A stretch of DNA of 45,355 bases from Bacteroidota bacterium (GTDB taxonomy: Bacteria; Bacteroidota; Ignavibacteria; Kapaibacteriales; NICIL-2): positions 1 through 45,355 of the forward strand of contig JAIBAE010000032.1 in assembly GCA_019695345.1 (NCBI GenBank), read 5' to 3'. Shown piece after piece: positions 1 to 7,463 of the stretch. The notes beneath the pieces are model-generated. The model searched no databases, was not told where the DNA came from, and was given only the letters and a program-made list of their open reading frames with translations. Position numbers and translations under genes: made by a program. Each line of letters begins with the position of its first letter. Position 1 is the first letter of the stretch.

Positions 1-1308
1 ACTGAACCGCTTGGTACACTAGTTCAAGAGGGATATAGGGTTGTGTATGAGAATACAGAGATTGTAAATCAGATTGAGGGCAAAGAGAACAATCTTCCAA
101 TTTTTCTTCAAGGTACAGATTTAGAAACCCCATTTATAAATGATAGTAATTTGTTTTATGTTGGTGAGCATGATTGGATTAGGTATCCAAAAGGTAGAAT
201 TAAAAAAGGTGAAATACTAATCGAGGTCAAAGGTAAAGTTGAAAAAGTAGCGATAGTACCAGATGACTTTTCCGAAAAGGTTTTAGTTAGTGGCACTTTA
301 TATAAAATGACCGTTAAGGATGGCATAAGTAAGCACTTTATCCTAACGTATCTTATCTCTAAATACGGAGTTGCTTTCAAAGATAGATACAAGTCAAATT
401 TGCTTATATCATACTTATCTAAAGATGATTTGTATGCAATTCCAATCCCAATCTTTTCAAAAAAGATTCAGGATAAAATAGATGATTTATTTGGTGGTAT
501 ATTTTCCAAACAAAAATTATCCAAACTTATCTACCAAGAAGCCGAACAACTCCTACTCAAAGAACTTGATTTAGCCAACTGGAAACCCACAAACCAAAAT
601 AACAATACAAAAACATTTAAGGAAAGTTTTGAAACTAACGGTAGGTTTGATGCCGAGTATTACCAACCAAAGTATGATGAGATGCTTGCTAAACTTAGTT
701 CAATCAAAAAAGATTCATTACTAACATTAGTTGATATTAAAAAATCTATTGAACCCGGTTCCGATGCATATACTGAAACAGGTATTCCATTTGTACGTGT
801 AGCTAATTTATCTAAGTATGAAATCACTCAACCTGATATTCACTTACCTGTTGACATCGTTGAAAGTCCTGATACTTTATTTCCACGTAAGGATACAATT
901 TTGCTTTCCAAAGACGGTACAATTGGAATTGCCTATAAAGTTGAAGATGATGTTCCAATTATTACATCTGGGGCAATTTTACATTTGCAACTGAAAACCA
1001 AAACTGTGTTACCGGATTATTTAACACTCGTACTCAATAGTAAAGTTGTACAGATGCAAGCAGAACGGGATTCAGGTGGCTCGATTATACAACATTGGAG
1101 AATTGAACAAATTTATAATATCAAAATTCCTATTTTACCTATGAGCATTCAAAATGAAATTGTTCAAAAGGTTCAAGAATCTTTTCGATTACGGAAACAG
1201 AGTAAAGAGTTATTAGAACGAGCCAAACGAGCAGTTGAAATTGCCATAGAACAAAACGAAGAAGAAGCATTGAAGTATTTAAACGATTCACATGAACAGG
1301 AGATGTAA
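1..1308 (+). CDS. hsdS: Type I restriction enzyme specificity subunit (HsdS), 5' end cut by window
   Basis: DNA-recognition subunit of a type I restriction-modification complex; it directs HsdM/HsdR to the target sequence. The frame is open from the first base of the window (a GTG at 43 is only an internal candidate), so the true start lies to the left. Two target-recognition halves are visible. The first ends with a helical conserved region around residues 150-190 (numbered from 43). The second starts near the motif RFDAEYYQPKYDE (about 206) and contains GIPFVRVANLSKY and LLSKDGTIG, typical of HsdS. A C-terminal helix rich in E/K/R (about 375-410) matches the family spacer helix. About 435 residues are visible, near the usual HsdS length, so little is missing. 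hsdM and hsdR are not in the window and may lie to the left. The ORF ends directly against the next ATG. Confidence 0.85.
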   Translation, partial: TEPLGTLVQEGYRVVYENTEIVNQIEGKENNLPIFLQGTDLETPFINDSNLFYVGEHDWIRYPKGRIKKGEILIEVKGKVEKVAIVPDDFSEKVLVSGTLYKMTVKDGISKHFILTYLISKYGVAFKDRYKSNLLISYLSKDDLYAIPIPIFSKKIQDKIDDLFGGIFSKQKLSKLIYQEAEQLLLKELDLANWKPTNQNNNTKTFKESFETNGRFDAEYYQPKYDEMLAKLSSIKKDSLLTLVDIKKSIEPGSDAYTETGIPFVRVANLSKYEITQPDIHLPVDIVESPDTLFPRKDTILLSKDGTIGIAYKVEDDVPIITSGAILHLQLKTKTVLPDYLTLVLNSKVVQMQAERDSGGSIIQHWRIEQIYNIKIPILPMSIQNEIVQKVQESFRLRKQSKELLERAKRAVEIAIEQNEEEALKYLNDSHEQEM

Positions 1309-1677
1309 ATGGCAAATGGCGATGGGACAACGCCCCCAAAAGGTAATTGTAATGAAAATTCCAACGAGGGCGATATTACATACTTTCTTAGGAGTTTAGA
1401 TAGAAACATTACACTGTTGATTGATAAAGTAGCAACAGTAAGACTGAAACGGACTGATAACGAAACCGAAGTTTCCAAAAAGGAACTGGATTCGGTAAAT
1501 GCTATACATAAATGGAATAGTGTTGTTAAGATGGCAACACTTGTTGCTATTGTTATATTGTTCGTTTGTGATAAAGTTAAGGGTGATTTTATGTCAGCAA
1601 TAATTACCCTGTTAATTAGTAGTGTTTTTCGTGATGATGTACTAAGGGTGTTCTTTTCAAAATCAAAAGATGAATAA
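1309..1677 (+). CDS. Small membrane protein following hsdS, function unknown
   Basis: 122 residues. The ATG follows the hsdS stop codon with no gap, and AGGAGA lies just upstream inside hsdS, so the two are probably co-translated. The N-terminal 70 residues are hydrophilic and charged. A hydrophobic segment at about 71-87 (KMATLVAIVILFVC) and a second at about 94-107 suggest one or two membrane spans near the C terminus. I recognise no family. Its position suggests a passenger or accessory of the type I system, but nothing in the sequence shows a function. Confidence 0.6.
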   Translation: MANGDGTTPPKGNCNENSNEGDITYFLRSLDRNITLLIDKVATVRLKRTDNETEVSKKELDSVNAIHKWNSVVKMATLVAIVILFVCDKVKGDFMSAIITLLISSVFRDDVLRVFFSKSKDE

Positions 1678-1684
1678 TAACTTC

Positions 1685-1762
1685 CCAACATCGAGGACAG
1701 GAATAGGTATGACCTGCGCAATCAATGGTTGCTATGAGAGAGTGCCGTCTCTCCGGTGTTGG
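1685..1762 (+). repeat. 78-nt multi-arm structured repeat, copy 1
   Basis: 76 of 78 bases match the copy at 7039-7116, in the same orientation. Outer arms CCAACATCG and CGGTGTTGG pair over 9 bp; the T here (C in copy 2) keeps a G-U pair. Inside are three further hairpins: CAGG/CCTG, GCAATC-AAT-GGTTGC and GAGAGA/TCTCTC. The overall shape is a four-stem cloverleaf of tRNA-like size, but it lacks a T-loop TTCRA and an anticodon arm. It lies between the small membrane gene and intergenic element II-1. Confidence 0.7.
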
Positions 1763-1773
1763 TTTGTATTTCC

Positions 1774-1846
1774 TTTGCGCCGCACACCGCTCGGCTCCGC
1801 CTGAGTGACGGCGCTGGAGGATTGCTTCGGAAGAGGAGGGGAACAC
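1774..1846 (+). repeat. Intergenic structured element, subfamily II, copy 1
   Basis: Begins TTTGCGCCGCACA and ends CTTCGG, then AGGAGGGGAACAC. It aligns along its length with the elements at 17503-17574 and 32889-32962. Internal palindromic stretches (for example CTCGGCTCCGCCTGAG) can form hairpins. The closing stem seen in other copies is weak here. It lies in the convergent gap before the metH stop. Confidence 0.55.
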
Positions 1847-1859
1847 AAAAATTTCTTTA

Positions 1860-1880
1860 CGTCAGATGTAACATCTGACG
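1860..1880. terminator. Perfect 10-bp inverted repeat after metH, possible terminator
   Basis: Arms CGTCAGATGT and ACATCTGACG flank a single A. Folded, this gives an 8-bp stem with a 5-nt loop. On the minus strand it lies about 20 bases beyond the metH stop and is followed by TAAAGAAATTTTTG, a loose U-rich tail, so termination of metH is plausible. A protein-binding palindrome is the alternative. Confidence 0.4.
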
Positions 1881-1901
1881 GGACTGAAAAGGATTGCAGT
1901 A

Positions 1902-3758
1902 TTACACCGCAACATCTTCCCACTTGCGTTCATCAAAAATCAACTGACGGCATAACTCTCGGCCGCGCTCATCAATTTTATAGAGAGGCATTATCTTGGA
2001 AGCATGAACAATTGCCATATCCAATCCGGCTTCTATGGCATAATGCAGGAACACACTATTTAACACGTGGCGCGTGTGTGCTTTTAACCCAAATGAACAA
2101 TTGCTTAACCCAAGTATTGTTTTTGCGCGGGGCATTAACCGTTTAATTTCTCGGATGGCATTGATAGTATTCATGCCACTATCGCGTAAATCTTCCTGAC
2201 CCGAACCAAGCGGGAATGTAAGTGCATCAAAGATTAAATCGTCTTCGCGTAAGCCGTGAACATCAACCGCATGGTTACGAATACGCAATGCTATGTCTAT
2301 CTTCTTTTGGAATGAGTATGCCTGTCCTTCTTCATCAATAGAAAGAGCTACAACACTTGCACCGTACTTTTTTGCCAAGTGGAGAATCTTATCTGCCTTT
2401 TCTGTTCCGTCCTCGAAGTTAATAGAGTTGATAATAGCTCGTCCGCCATAGTGTTGTAATGCTACCTCAATTACATTAACTTCAGTCGAGTCAATCATTA
2501 ACGGAAGCGTTACTTGTGTGTTAAAGCGTTTGATTACTTCAATCATATCTCGTTCTTCGTCGCGCCCAACATAGGCAACGCAAACATCAAGCACATGCGC
2601 GCCCTCGCGAATTTGTTCCTTTGCCATGTTTACCATAGAATCATAATCTTCGGCAAGCAACAACTCACGGAATCTTTTCGAGCCGTTTGCGTTACAGCGT
2701 TCGCCCACAAGTAATGGGGCGGGGTCAACACGCATGGCAACAGAGGTGTAAATAGAACTAACGCTAGGCGTGTATTCCCAAGTACGTTGAGCTTGGTTGT
2801 TGTGTACTGCAAGCCAATCGGCAAGCGCTTTAATATGCTGGTGGGTTGTGCCGCAACAACCACCAATAATACCAACACCAAACTCTGTAACATAGCGTTG
2901 CATCCACTTTAACATTTCCTCGGGTGTTAAGTGATAATGGGCAACACCTCCAACATTTTCCGGTAAGCCGGCATTAGGCATCAGGAAAACAGGTTTAGGC
3001 GAGTTATGGCAAAGATACCGTACGTTCTCTTCCATCTCTTTGGGACCTGTTGCGCAGTTCATCCCCACAACATACACCGATTGATACGGCTCCAGCGATG
3101 TTAACGCCGATGCAATCTCGGTTCCCATTAACATGGTGCCTGTTGTTTCAATAGTAACACTTACAATAAACGGAATAAGGTGATTCCGCCAATCAATTGT
3201 GCTTGATTCTTTCCATTCTGCAACGGCGCGCTCAGCTCCGGTAATTGCTGCTTTTACTTGCAACATGTCCTGGCAGGTTTCAATACAAAGAACATCGCTG
3301 CCACCATCAATCAATCCTTTTGCGGCAAGGTAATATGATTCTTCTATTCCTTGGTATGTGATGTGTCCTAACGATGGTAACTTAGTGCCGGGTCCCATTG
3401 ACCCCGCAACAAATCGAGGCCTTTCGGGCGTAGAAAACTCATCGGCACACTGGCGTGCAATTTTTGCCGAGAGAAACGAGAGTTCGTAACTCATATCGGC
3501 AATATCGTATTCAGCCAACACAATGCTTGTAGAACCAAACGAGTTAGTTTCAATAATATCCGCACCTGCATTCAAAAAATCATAGTGAACGCGGCGTACA
3601 GCATCGGGTTTGCTGATGCACAAATACTCGTTGCAACCCTCAAGGTGTTTACCGCCAAAGTCGTCGGCTGTTAGGTTTTGCTGTTGTAGGTTGGTACCCG
3701 TTGCGCCGTCAAACAGCAACACACGGGAGTTCATTGCTTCGGTAAATCTATTGGTCAT
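1902..3758 (-). CDS. metH: MetH-type methionine synthase, homocysteine and folate domains only
   Basis: Cobalamin-dependent methionine synthase family, which moves a methyl group from methyltetrahydrofolate via B12 to homocysteine in the cytoplasm. Residues 1-310 form the homocysteine-binding barrel, with the start motif LLFDGATGTNLQ, the zinc cysteine in GMNCATGP (C235) and the pair in GGCCGTTHQH (C301, C302). Residues 345-600 form the pterin-binding barrel (VGERCNANGSKRF, LPLMIDSTEVNV, AIINSINFEDG). The frame ends at residue 618, just after HASKIMPLYKID. The cobalamin-binding modules (DxHxxG motif) and the reactivation domain of the roughly 1,200-residue family are absent. Either the rest is encoded elsewhere (split MetH) or the gene has lost its 3' half. 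Both barrels look intact with no internal stop. A TATCTTTG box lies 29 bases upstream of the ATG. Confidence 0.85.
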   Translation of the reverse strand: MTNRFTEAMNSRVLLFDGATGTNLQQQNLTADDFGGKHLEGCNEYLCISKPDAVRRVHYDFLNAGADIIETNSFGSTSIVLAEYDIADMSYELSFLSAKIARQCADEFSTPERPRFVAGSMGPGTKLPSLGHITYQGIEESYYLAAKGLIDGGSDVLCIETCQDMLQVKAAITGAERAVAEWKESSTIDWRNHLIPFIVSVTIETTGTMLMGTEIASALTSLEPYQSVYVVGMNCATGPKEMEENVRYLCHNSPKPVFLMPNAGLPENVGGVAHYHLTPEEMLKWMQRYVTEFGVGIIGGCCGTTHQHIKALADWLAVHNNQAQRTWEYTPSVSSIYTSVAMRVDPAPLLVGERCNANGSKRFRELLLAEDYDSMVNMAKEQIREGAHVLDVCVAYVGRDEERDMIEVIKRFNTQVTLPLMIDSTEVNVIEVALQHYGGRAIINSINFEDGTEKADKILHLAKKYGASVVALSIDEEGQAYSFQKKIDIALRIRNHAVDVHGLREDDLIFDALTFPLGSGQEDLRDSGMNTINAIREIKRLMPRAKTILGLSNCSFGLKAHTRHVLNSVFLHYAIEAGLDMAIVHASKIMPLYKIDERGRELCRQLIFDERKWEDVAV

Positions 3759-3786
3759 GGCTTGTATAATACATGGTGAATCACTG

Positions 3787-3794
3787 CAAAGATA
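3787..3794 (-). promoter_or_regulatory. Possible -7 box for metH (TATCTTTG)
   Basis: Matches the Bacteroidota -7 consensus TAnnTTTG on the minus strand and would give a leader of about 20 nt before metH. No TTG is found 19-21 bases further upstream, where structured element A begins. Confidence 0.35.
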
Positions 3795-3808
3795 CAGTTT
3801 AATAGTTA

Positions 3809-3873
3809 TTTGCTATCGCCCGACCGCACCGAACCTAGCACAACAACAAACCAACAACTTGCGGATGAGAACC
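3809..3873 (+). repeat. Intergenic structured element, subfamily I, copy A
   Basis: Starts TTTGCTATCGC and ends TGAGAACC. The stem CCGCA (3824-3828) pairs with TGCGG (3860-3864) across a 31-nt A/C-rich loop. It sits in the divergent gap between metH and the gene at 4014. Confidence 0.6.
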
Positions 3874-3974
3874 GTAGTATTAAGTTAAGCGTTTATCGTG
3901 AATTGAATAATTGTATTCGATAACTGAGAATAGATTTTTGCTTTCTGTACTATTTACACAAGCCAGAAAAAGTA

Positions 3975-3982
3975 TATGTTTG
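3975..3982 (+). promoter_or_regulatory. Possible -7 box (TATGTTTG) for the 4014 gene
   Basis: TAnnTTTG match 31 bases before the ATG; no TTG at the usual distance. An inverted repeat with arms TTATCG and CGATAA lies about 50-80 bases upstream and could be an operator. Confidence 0.4.
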
Positions 3983-4013
3983 CAGATAACATTCACACTT
4001 CAATACATTCCCT

Positions 4014-4814
4014 ATGAATTTTATAAGTTCATTTCTTGATGCTGAAATAGATCTATTTGTAGCATCTATCCCAATCTCCCCAATTACAAAAGAACAGGAT
4101 TGTCGAGGTTTAGCTATAGCATTTTGGTCTTACATGTTTAGTAATAAAATAGAACAAGGTGTTAAGGATAAGGTTGGAAATTTAGTAAAAACTAATTGTG
4201 GGTTGGATGATAATTATCTGTGGCATAGGATAGTAGGGTTGCACTCAGCAAACGTTATACTAAATACGAATTACGAATCACATAATATCTTACAGGAAAA
4301 TGTTTCTCATGGATTACTTTCACTCCGCCCATATAGTATAATTGCATTATCCATTGCATTACCAAGTTATCACTGGAGCCAATTTGATACCCTGCAACAG
4401 TCAATTATTTTAAATATAACCCAGGCACATTTTTATTGGGAAGAATCCTTGGTATTGTATTTATTTTCTAACGATAGCAAAAGGAATAAGAGGCTTTGGA
4501 TGATGGATAACATGGATCCTTACTCGGTGAAAAAGCTTGAAAGTGAATCGGTAGGTATGTATGTATCTGAACACCTCGAACAGTTTTTTGGGGTAAAAAG
4601 TGAATATTTCAATACCAATTTTTTTGTTGAATGGTACAGCGATATAAAATCGTATTTGATAGCCAAACTTATTGGTTATAGCCAAGTGTATCATTCTCAA
4701 TCTTTACTTCCAACTTATAACGATGAATACTATACACATCTTTTTAACCATTTACTAGATCATCCGTTTGATTGCGGAACATTTAATCTTAAGAAAATTA
4801 TTCATGAAGACTGA
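4014..4814 (+). CDS. Hypothetical protein, 266 residues
   Basis: I do not recognise this protein. It has no signal peptide and no clear membrane span. It is rich in aromatic residues, with several predicted helices (for example the stretch around LRPYSIIALSIALPSYHWSQF, about 105-125, and DIKSYLIAKLIGYSQVYHSQ, about 212-231). Such composition would fit a soluble helical protein. It stands alone on the plus strand between metH and the restriction pair and converges on the nuclease gene with 27 bases between the stop codons. A short hairpin (ATAGGT/ACCTAT, 4815-4833) fills that gap. A role linked to the nearby restriction genes is possible but unsupported. Confidence 0.6.
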   Translation: MNFISSFLDAEIDLFVASIPISPITKEQDCRGLAIAFWSYMFSNKIEQGVKDKVGNLVKTNCGLDDNYLWHRIVGLHSANVILNTNYESHNILQENVSHGLLSLRPYSIIALSIALPSYHWSQFDTLQQSIILNITQAHFYWEESLVLYLFSNDSKRNKRLWMMDNMDPYSVKKLESESVGMYVSEHLEQFFGVKSEYFNTNFFVEWYSDIKSYLIAKLIGYSQVYHSQSLLPTYNDEYYTHLFNHLLDHPFDCGTFNLKKIIHED

Positions 4815-4841
4815 TAGGTTATGATTTACCTATGTTAATCC

Positions 4842-5921
4842 CTATTTCCCCGATTTCCTTCTGTTACATTCTTTACAAAGCATCTGGCAGTTTTCTTCTA
4901 TGGTTTTTCCGCCGTCGTGCCACGGGGTTATGTGGTCGGCTTCCATTGCATCAAATGCAAAATGTTCTTTACATACTGTGCAAATACCTTTTTGTTTTTC
5001 ATAGACTTTGAGTTTTACCGAATCGGTAAAGGCACGGATGGAAAGATGTTTTTCGTTACGGGTAAATAGGAATGGATAGATTCCAATTTTCTTTGTAACA
5101 TCATCATCAAGTATAAGTTTCGATATTTCTTGTTCAAATTCTTGTTTGTTGATTTCCGCAGTATTGTATGTATTGTATAAGTTGCCCCAATCTACACCTT
5201 TCATTATCTTTTTGTTTCTGGGAAGTGTGTTTACCCAATCAATAACTTTTTCAAAATATTCCCACAATACGGTTGCATCGGTATCATGTTGATGTTTACC
5301 CATGTAATCTTCTATGTTCCCTTCTGAAATCCAATCTATTGCAGTTTCTAAATATTCTTGGCGTATGGCAGAACCGTTTAAATAGTCGTGCCCAATTTGG
5401 TAGGCGGCACATCCTGTTTTGCTAAAGTAACGTTTTGCCGAACTTAACCACGAACCCGCATACACAGCGTTGCGTAGTTCTTGGTCGGTCAGTTTTTCTC
5501 CGGCAATGTTTATGGTTCTAAACCATTCTAATTTTTCGCTATCTGTGCCGCTACATACATACACCATTAACTCGTAGTTGTTGAGTTGTTCTTGTTTATC
5601 GTCGGGTAGGTTATGGTAGTACAAACCACTAAACGAAAAATCGCCTTGCATGTATTGGCAAATAGAAATTGTACGTTGCTGTCCGTCTATCACTTCAAAG
5701 TTTCCATCTTGGCGTACTGCCCAATACATAACATTAAGCGGGAAACCTTTGGTAATAGTATTAATAACAGCATCGCGCTGTTTATCCTTGTATATAAACT
5801 CACGTTGGTAGGGTGGGCGTATATCAAGTTTACCACCATACCCAATAACACCTTGCTCGGCGTTATCCTTATAAGCCTCTGCTAATTCTCTAACTGATAT
5901 TGTTCGGAGTTCTATTTTCAT
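4842..5921 (-). CDS. DUF262 and HNH nuclease fusion, restriction-type
   Basis: 359 residues. The N-terminal half is a DUF262 (ParB/GmrS-like NTPase) domain with PPYQREFIYKDKQR (about 36-49) and the nucleotide-site motif DGQQR (79-83). The C terminus is an HNH endonuclease: C314-x2-C317, then DHITPWHDGG with D329, H330 and H335, then N344 and C349-x2-C352, the usual zinc-bound fold. The family includes nucleases that cut DNA according to its modification state. Its ATG overlaps the TGA of the upstream methylase by 4 bases (ATGA), so the two are translationally coupled. I infer a two-gene restriction-modification or modification-sensing unit; the target sequence is unknown. Confidence 0.85.
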   Translation of the reverse strand: MKIELRTISVRELAEAYKDNAEQGVIGYGGKLDIRPPYQREFIYKDKQRDAVINTITKGFPLNVMYWAVRQDGNFEVIDGQQRTISICQYMQGDFSFSGLYYHNLPDDKQEQLNNYELMVYVCSGTDSEKLEWFRTINIAGEKLTDQELRNAVYAGSWLSSAKRYFSKTGCAAYQIGHDYLNGSAIRQEYLETAIDWISEGNIEDYMGKHQHDTDATVLWEYFEKVIDWVNTLPRNKKIMKGVDWGNLYNTYNTAEINKQEFEQEISKLILDDDVTKKIGIYPFLFTRNEKHLSIRAFTDSVKLKVYEKQKGICTVCKEHFAFDAMEADHITPWHDGGKTIEENCQMLCKECNRRKSGK

Positions 5922-6901
5922 AGTTTCTTGTGTTTGATTAATATTCTTTTGAATATTTTTTGACCATTAATAAAGATTGCCGAACTTAACGAATAACCAT
6001 CTGGTGCATACGAACCTAAATTACCGAGTATCTCAAATTGTTCGGGGTTATACTTATCGAGAAATGTAATTGGAACACCCATTGCTCCAGTGTAATCTTT
6101 TGGAATGTCACTTGTTTTATCAACGTTGATAGCTTCATAGTTATCATACGTTGGATATTCATTTGGGGTATATTTTTTATGGAGTATTAAATCATCATGA
6201 CGTTTAGTAATGTCAAGGTTTGTGAACCAACAAGCATTTCCTAAGCTTCGCCAGTTTGTTCCATTTTCATCACGCCAACTTCTATACTCTCTTTGTTCAT
6301 AGTTGTTAGGCACAATAAAATTTTCGGGATGCATGTATCCTAACCAAATAAGATTATCTTTAATTAGTTTGAAAATATCTTTATAGGTTATAGCATTATA
6401 ATTTCCAATAATGATAAACTTCTTATCGTATTCAATTAACTGCTCTACATATTCTCTAAACAAAGAGAAAGGGGGATTGGTAACAACAATGTCGGCTTGT
6501 TTTAAAAGTTCAATACATTCTTTGCTTCTAAAGTCTCCGTCGCCTTTTAGGTGTTTAATTCCAATTTCTTCGGGGTTAGGAACTTTGTCGCCGTTTTTAT
6601 CACCTTCGTATTCCAAATAGATTGCCTGCTCTTTATCGTTCTGGCTAAACAAATCCATGTCTTGGTTTTTGTAACACGTAGTAATAAGTTTTTTTAGCCC
6701 TAAGGCTTCAAAATTATACGAGAAGTAGGTAAAGAAATTACTAACGCGGGGGTCGTCGCAGTTGCACAGCACTACCTTATCTTTAAAGTGTTCTTTGTAG
6801 TGGCTAACTTCTTTTTCAATATCCGCAAGCTGAGTATAAAATTCGTCTTTCTTGGATGTTTTTGCAGTTTGTAAATTTTTATTACTCGATTTACTTTTCA
6901 T
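5918..6901 (-). CDS. EcoRI-family adenine-specific DNA methyltransferase
   Basis: 327 residues. This type transfers a methyl group from S-adenosylmethionine to adenine in a recognition site. The catalytic motif IV is NPPF (N142-F145) in DIVVTNPPFSLFREY. The front part (KKDEFYTQLADIEKEVSHY, about 17-35) and the KVVLCNCDDPRVSNFF segment (about 42-57) are characteristic of the EcoRI-methylase family. The ATG is at 6901, after a long leader that contains repeated hairpins. It is the first gene of the pair with the DUF262-HNH nuclease and would protect host DNA from it. Confidence 0.85.
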   Translation of the reverse strand: MKSKSSNKNLQTAKTSKKDEFYTQLADIEKEVSHYKEHFKDKVVLCNCDDPRVSNFFTYFSYNFEALGLKKLITTCYKNQDMDLFSQNDKEQAIYLEYEGDKNGDKVPNPEEIGIKHLKGDGDFRSKECIELLKQADIVVTNPPFSLFREYVEQLIEYDKKFIIIGNYNAITYKDIFKLIKDNLIWLGYMHPENFIVPNNYEQREYRSWRDENGTNWRSLGNACWFTNLDITKRHDDLILHKKYTPNEYPTYDNYEAINVDKTSDIPKDYTGAMGVPITFLDKYNPEQFEILGNLGSYAPDGYSLSSAIFINGQKIFKRILIKHKKL

Positions 6902-6973
6902 TCGCTTGTTTCCGTAAGGGTTGTTCTATATTCCAATTTAACTAATTTTGTTCAACACAAAACAGAGCTTTTT

Positions 6974-7028
6974 CCCGCTGTATGTTGAATAAGAACCCCG
7001 ATGCTTATTTACGGCCGCACATAGCGGG
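6974..7028. other. Inverted repeat in methylase leader
   Basis: Arms CCCGCT and AGCGGG about 42 bases apart, with internal short palindromes, between the methylase start and the copy-2 cloverleaf repeat. On the minus strand it would lie in the 5' leader of the methylase transcript. Confidence 0.3.
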
Positions 7029-7038
7029 ATGATTTTTA

Positions 7039-7116
7039 CCAACACCGAGGACAGGAATAGGTATGACCTGCGCAATCAATGGTTGCTATGAGAGAGTGCC
7101 GCCTCTCCGGTGTTGG
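7039..7116 (+). repeat. 78-nt multi-arm structured repeat, copy 2
   Basis: Second copy of the element at 1685-1762. The outer stem here is 10 bp (ACCAACACCG/CGGTGTTGGT). Internal stems are CAGG/CCTG, GCAATC/GGTTGC and GAGAG/CTCTC. On the plus strand it is followed by TTTTATT. The outer stem also folds on the minus strand, where it would be part of the methylase leader. Confidence 0.7.
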
Positions 7117-7164
7117 TTTTATTAAGGTAACTTCTTACGTACCCAACAACTTTAAAATAAAGAT

Positions 7165-7277
7165 CGGTGGACTGCTCCCTTGCTACAATCCACCGAATGA
7201 ACCATGTAGTTGAACAGCATACTCCCTTGCTATACACTGTTCTATGGTAGATTCCAACTCCCTTGCAAATCAGAATC
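7165..7277 (-). repeat. Three hairpins sharing one loop sequence
   Basis: Three consecutive hairpins: CGGTGGA/TCCACCG (7165-7195), GAACAG/CTGTTC (7212-7242) and GATTC/GAATC (7250-7277). Their stems are unrelated, but every loop contains CTCCCTTGC (minus strand GCAAGGGAG). The loop core starts at 7175, 7222 and 7258. A TAAGTTTG box at 7310-7317 on the minus strand suggests transcription leftwards towards the methylase. Confidence 0.6.
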
Positions 7278-7309
7278 CGATGCCAAAATACAAATGCAAT
7301 CCAGATGGA

Positions 7310-7317
7310 CAAACTTA
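7310..7317 (-). promoter_or_regulatory. Possible -7 box (TAAGTTTG) reading towards methylase
   Basis: TAnnTTTG match on the minus strand, about 410 bases before the methylase ATG. No TTG at 19-21 bases upstream. If used, the leader would contain the three hairpins and the reverse of the 78-nt repeat. Confidence 0.35.
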
Positions 7318-7330
7318 TTTTTTACATTGA

Positions 7331-7397
7331 GATTCTTTCCCGCAAACCGAGGTACTGTTTGTATATAGCTGTTGGGGCGGTCAGGCGTTAGCAAAAA
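7331..7397 (-). repeat. Intergenic structured element, subfamily I, copy D
   Basis: Minus strand begins TTTGCTAACGCC and ends GGGAAAGAATC. CCGC (7380-7377) pairs with GCGG (7343-7340). It lies directly upstream of the TAAGTTTG box. Confidence 0.6.
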
Positions 7398-7463
7398 ATA
7401 CTACACCCACTGTTAGATACCACGTAAAATGTTAACTTGCCGCATCACATACTGTAAAGTGTT

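Noticed and set aside
1685-1762. tRNA gene
   Set aside because: Cloverleaf-like and of tRNA size, but there is no TTCRANNC T-loop, no 7-nt anticodon loop and the acceptor-like stem is 9-10 bp.
1685-7116. 78-nt repeats as integron attC sites
   Set aside because: Length and palindromy fit, but the ends do not match RYYYAAC and GTTRRRY, no integrase gene is seen, and the stretch between holds several genes on both strands rather than a cassette.
7165-7277. Short CRISPR array
   Set aside because: Only about 9 bases repeat, spacing is irregular (47 and 36) and the flanking sequence differs; no cas genes are present.
7076-7312. 78-codon minus-strand frame
   Set aside because: It runs through the 78-nt repeat and the three hairpins; the conserved features are at RNA/DNA level and the protein has no coding character.
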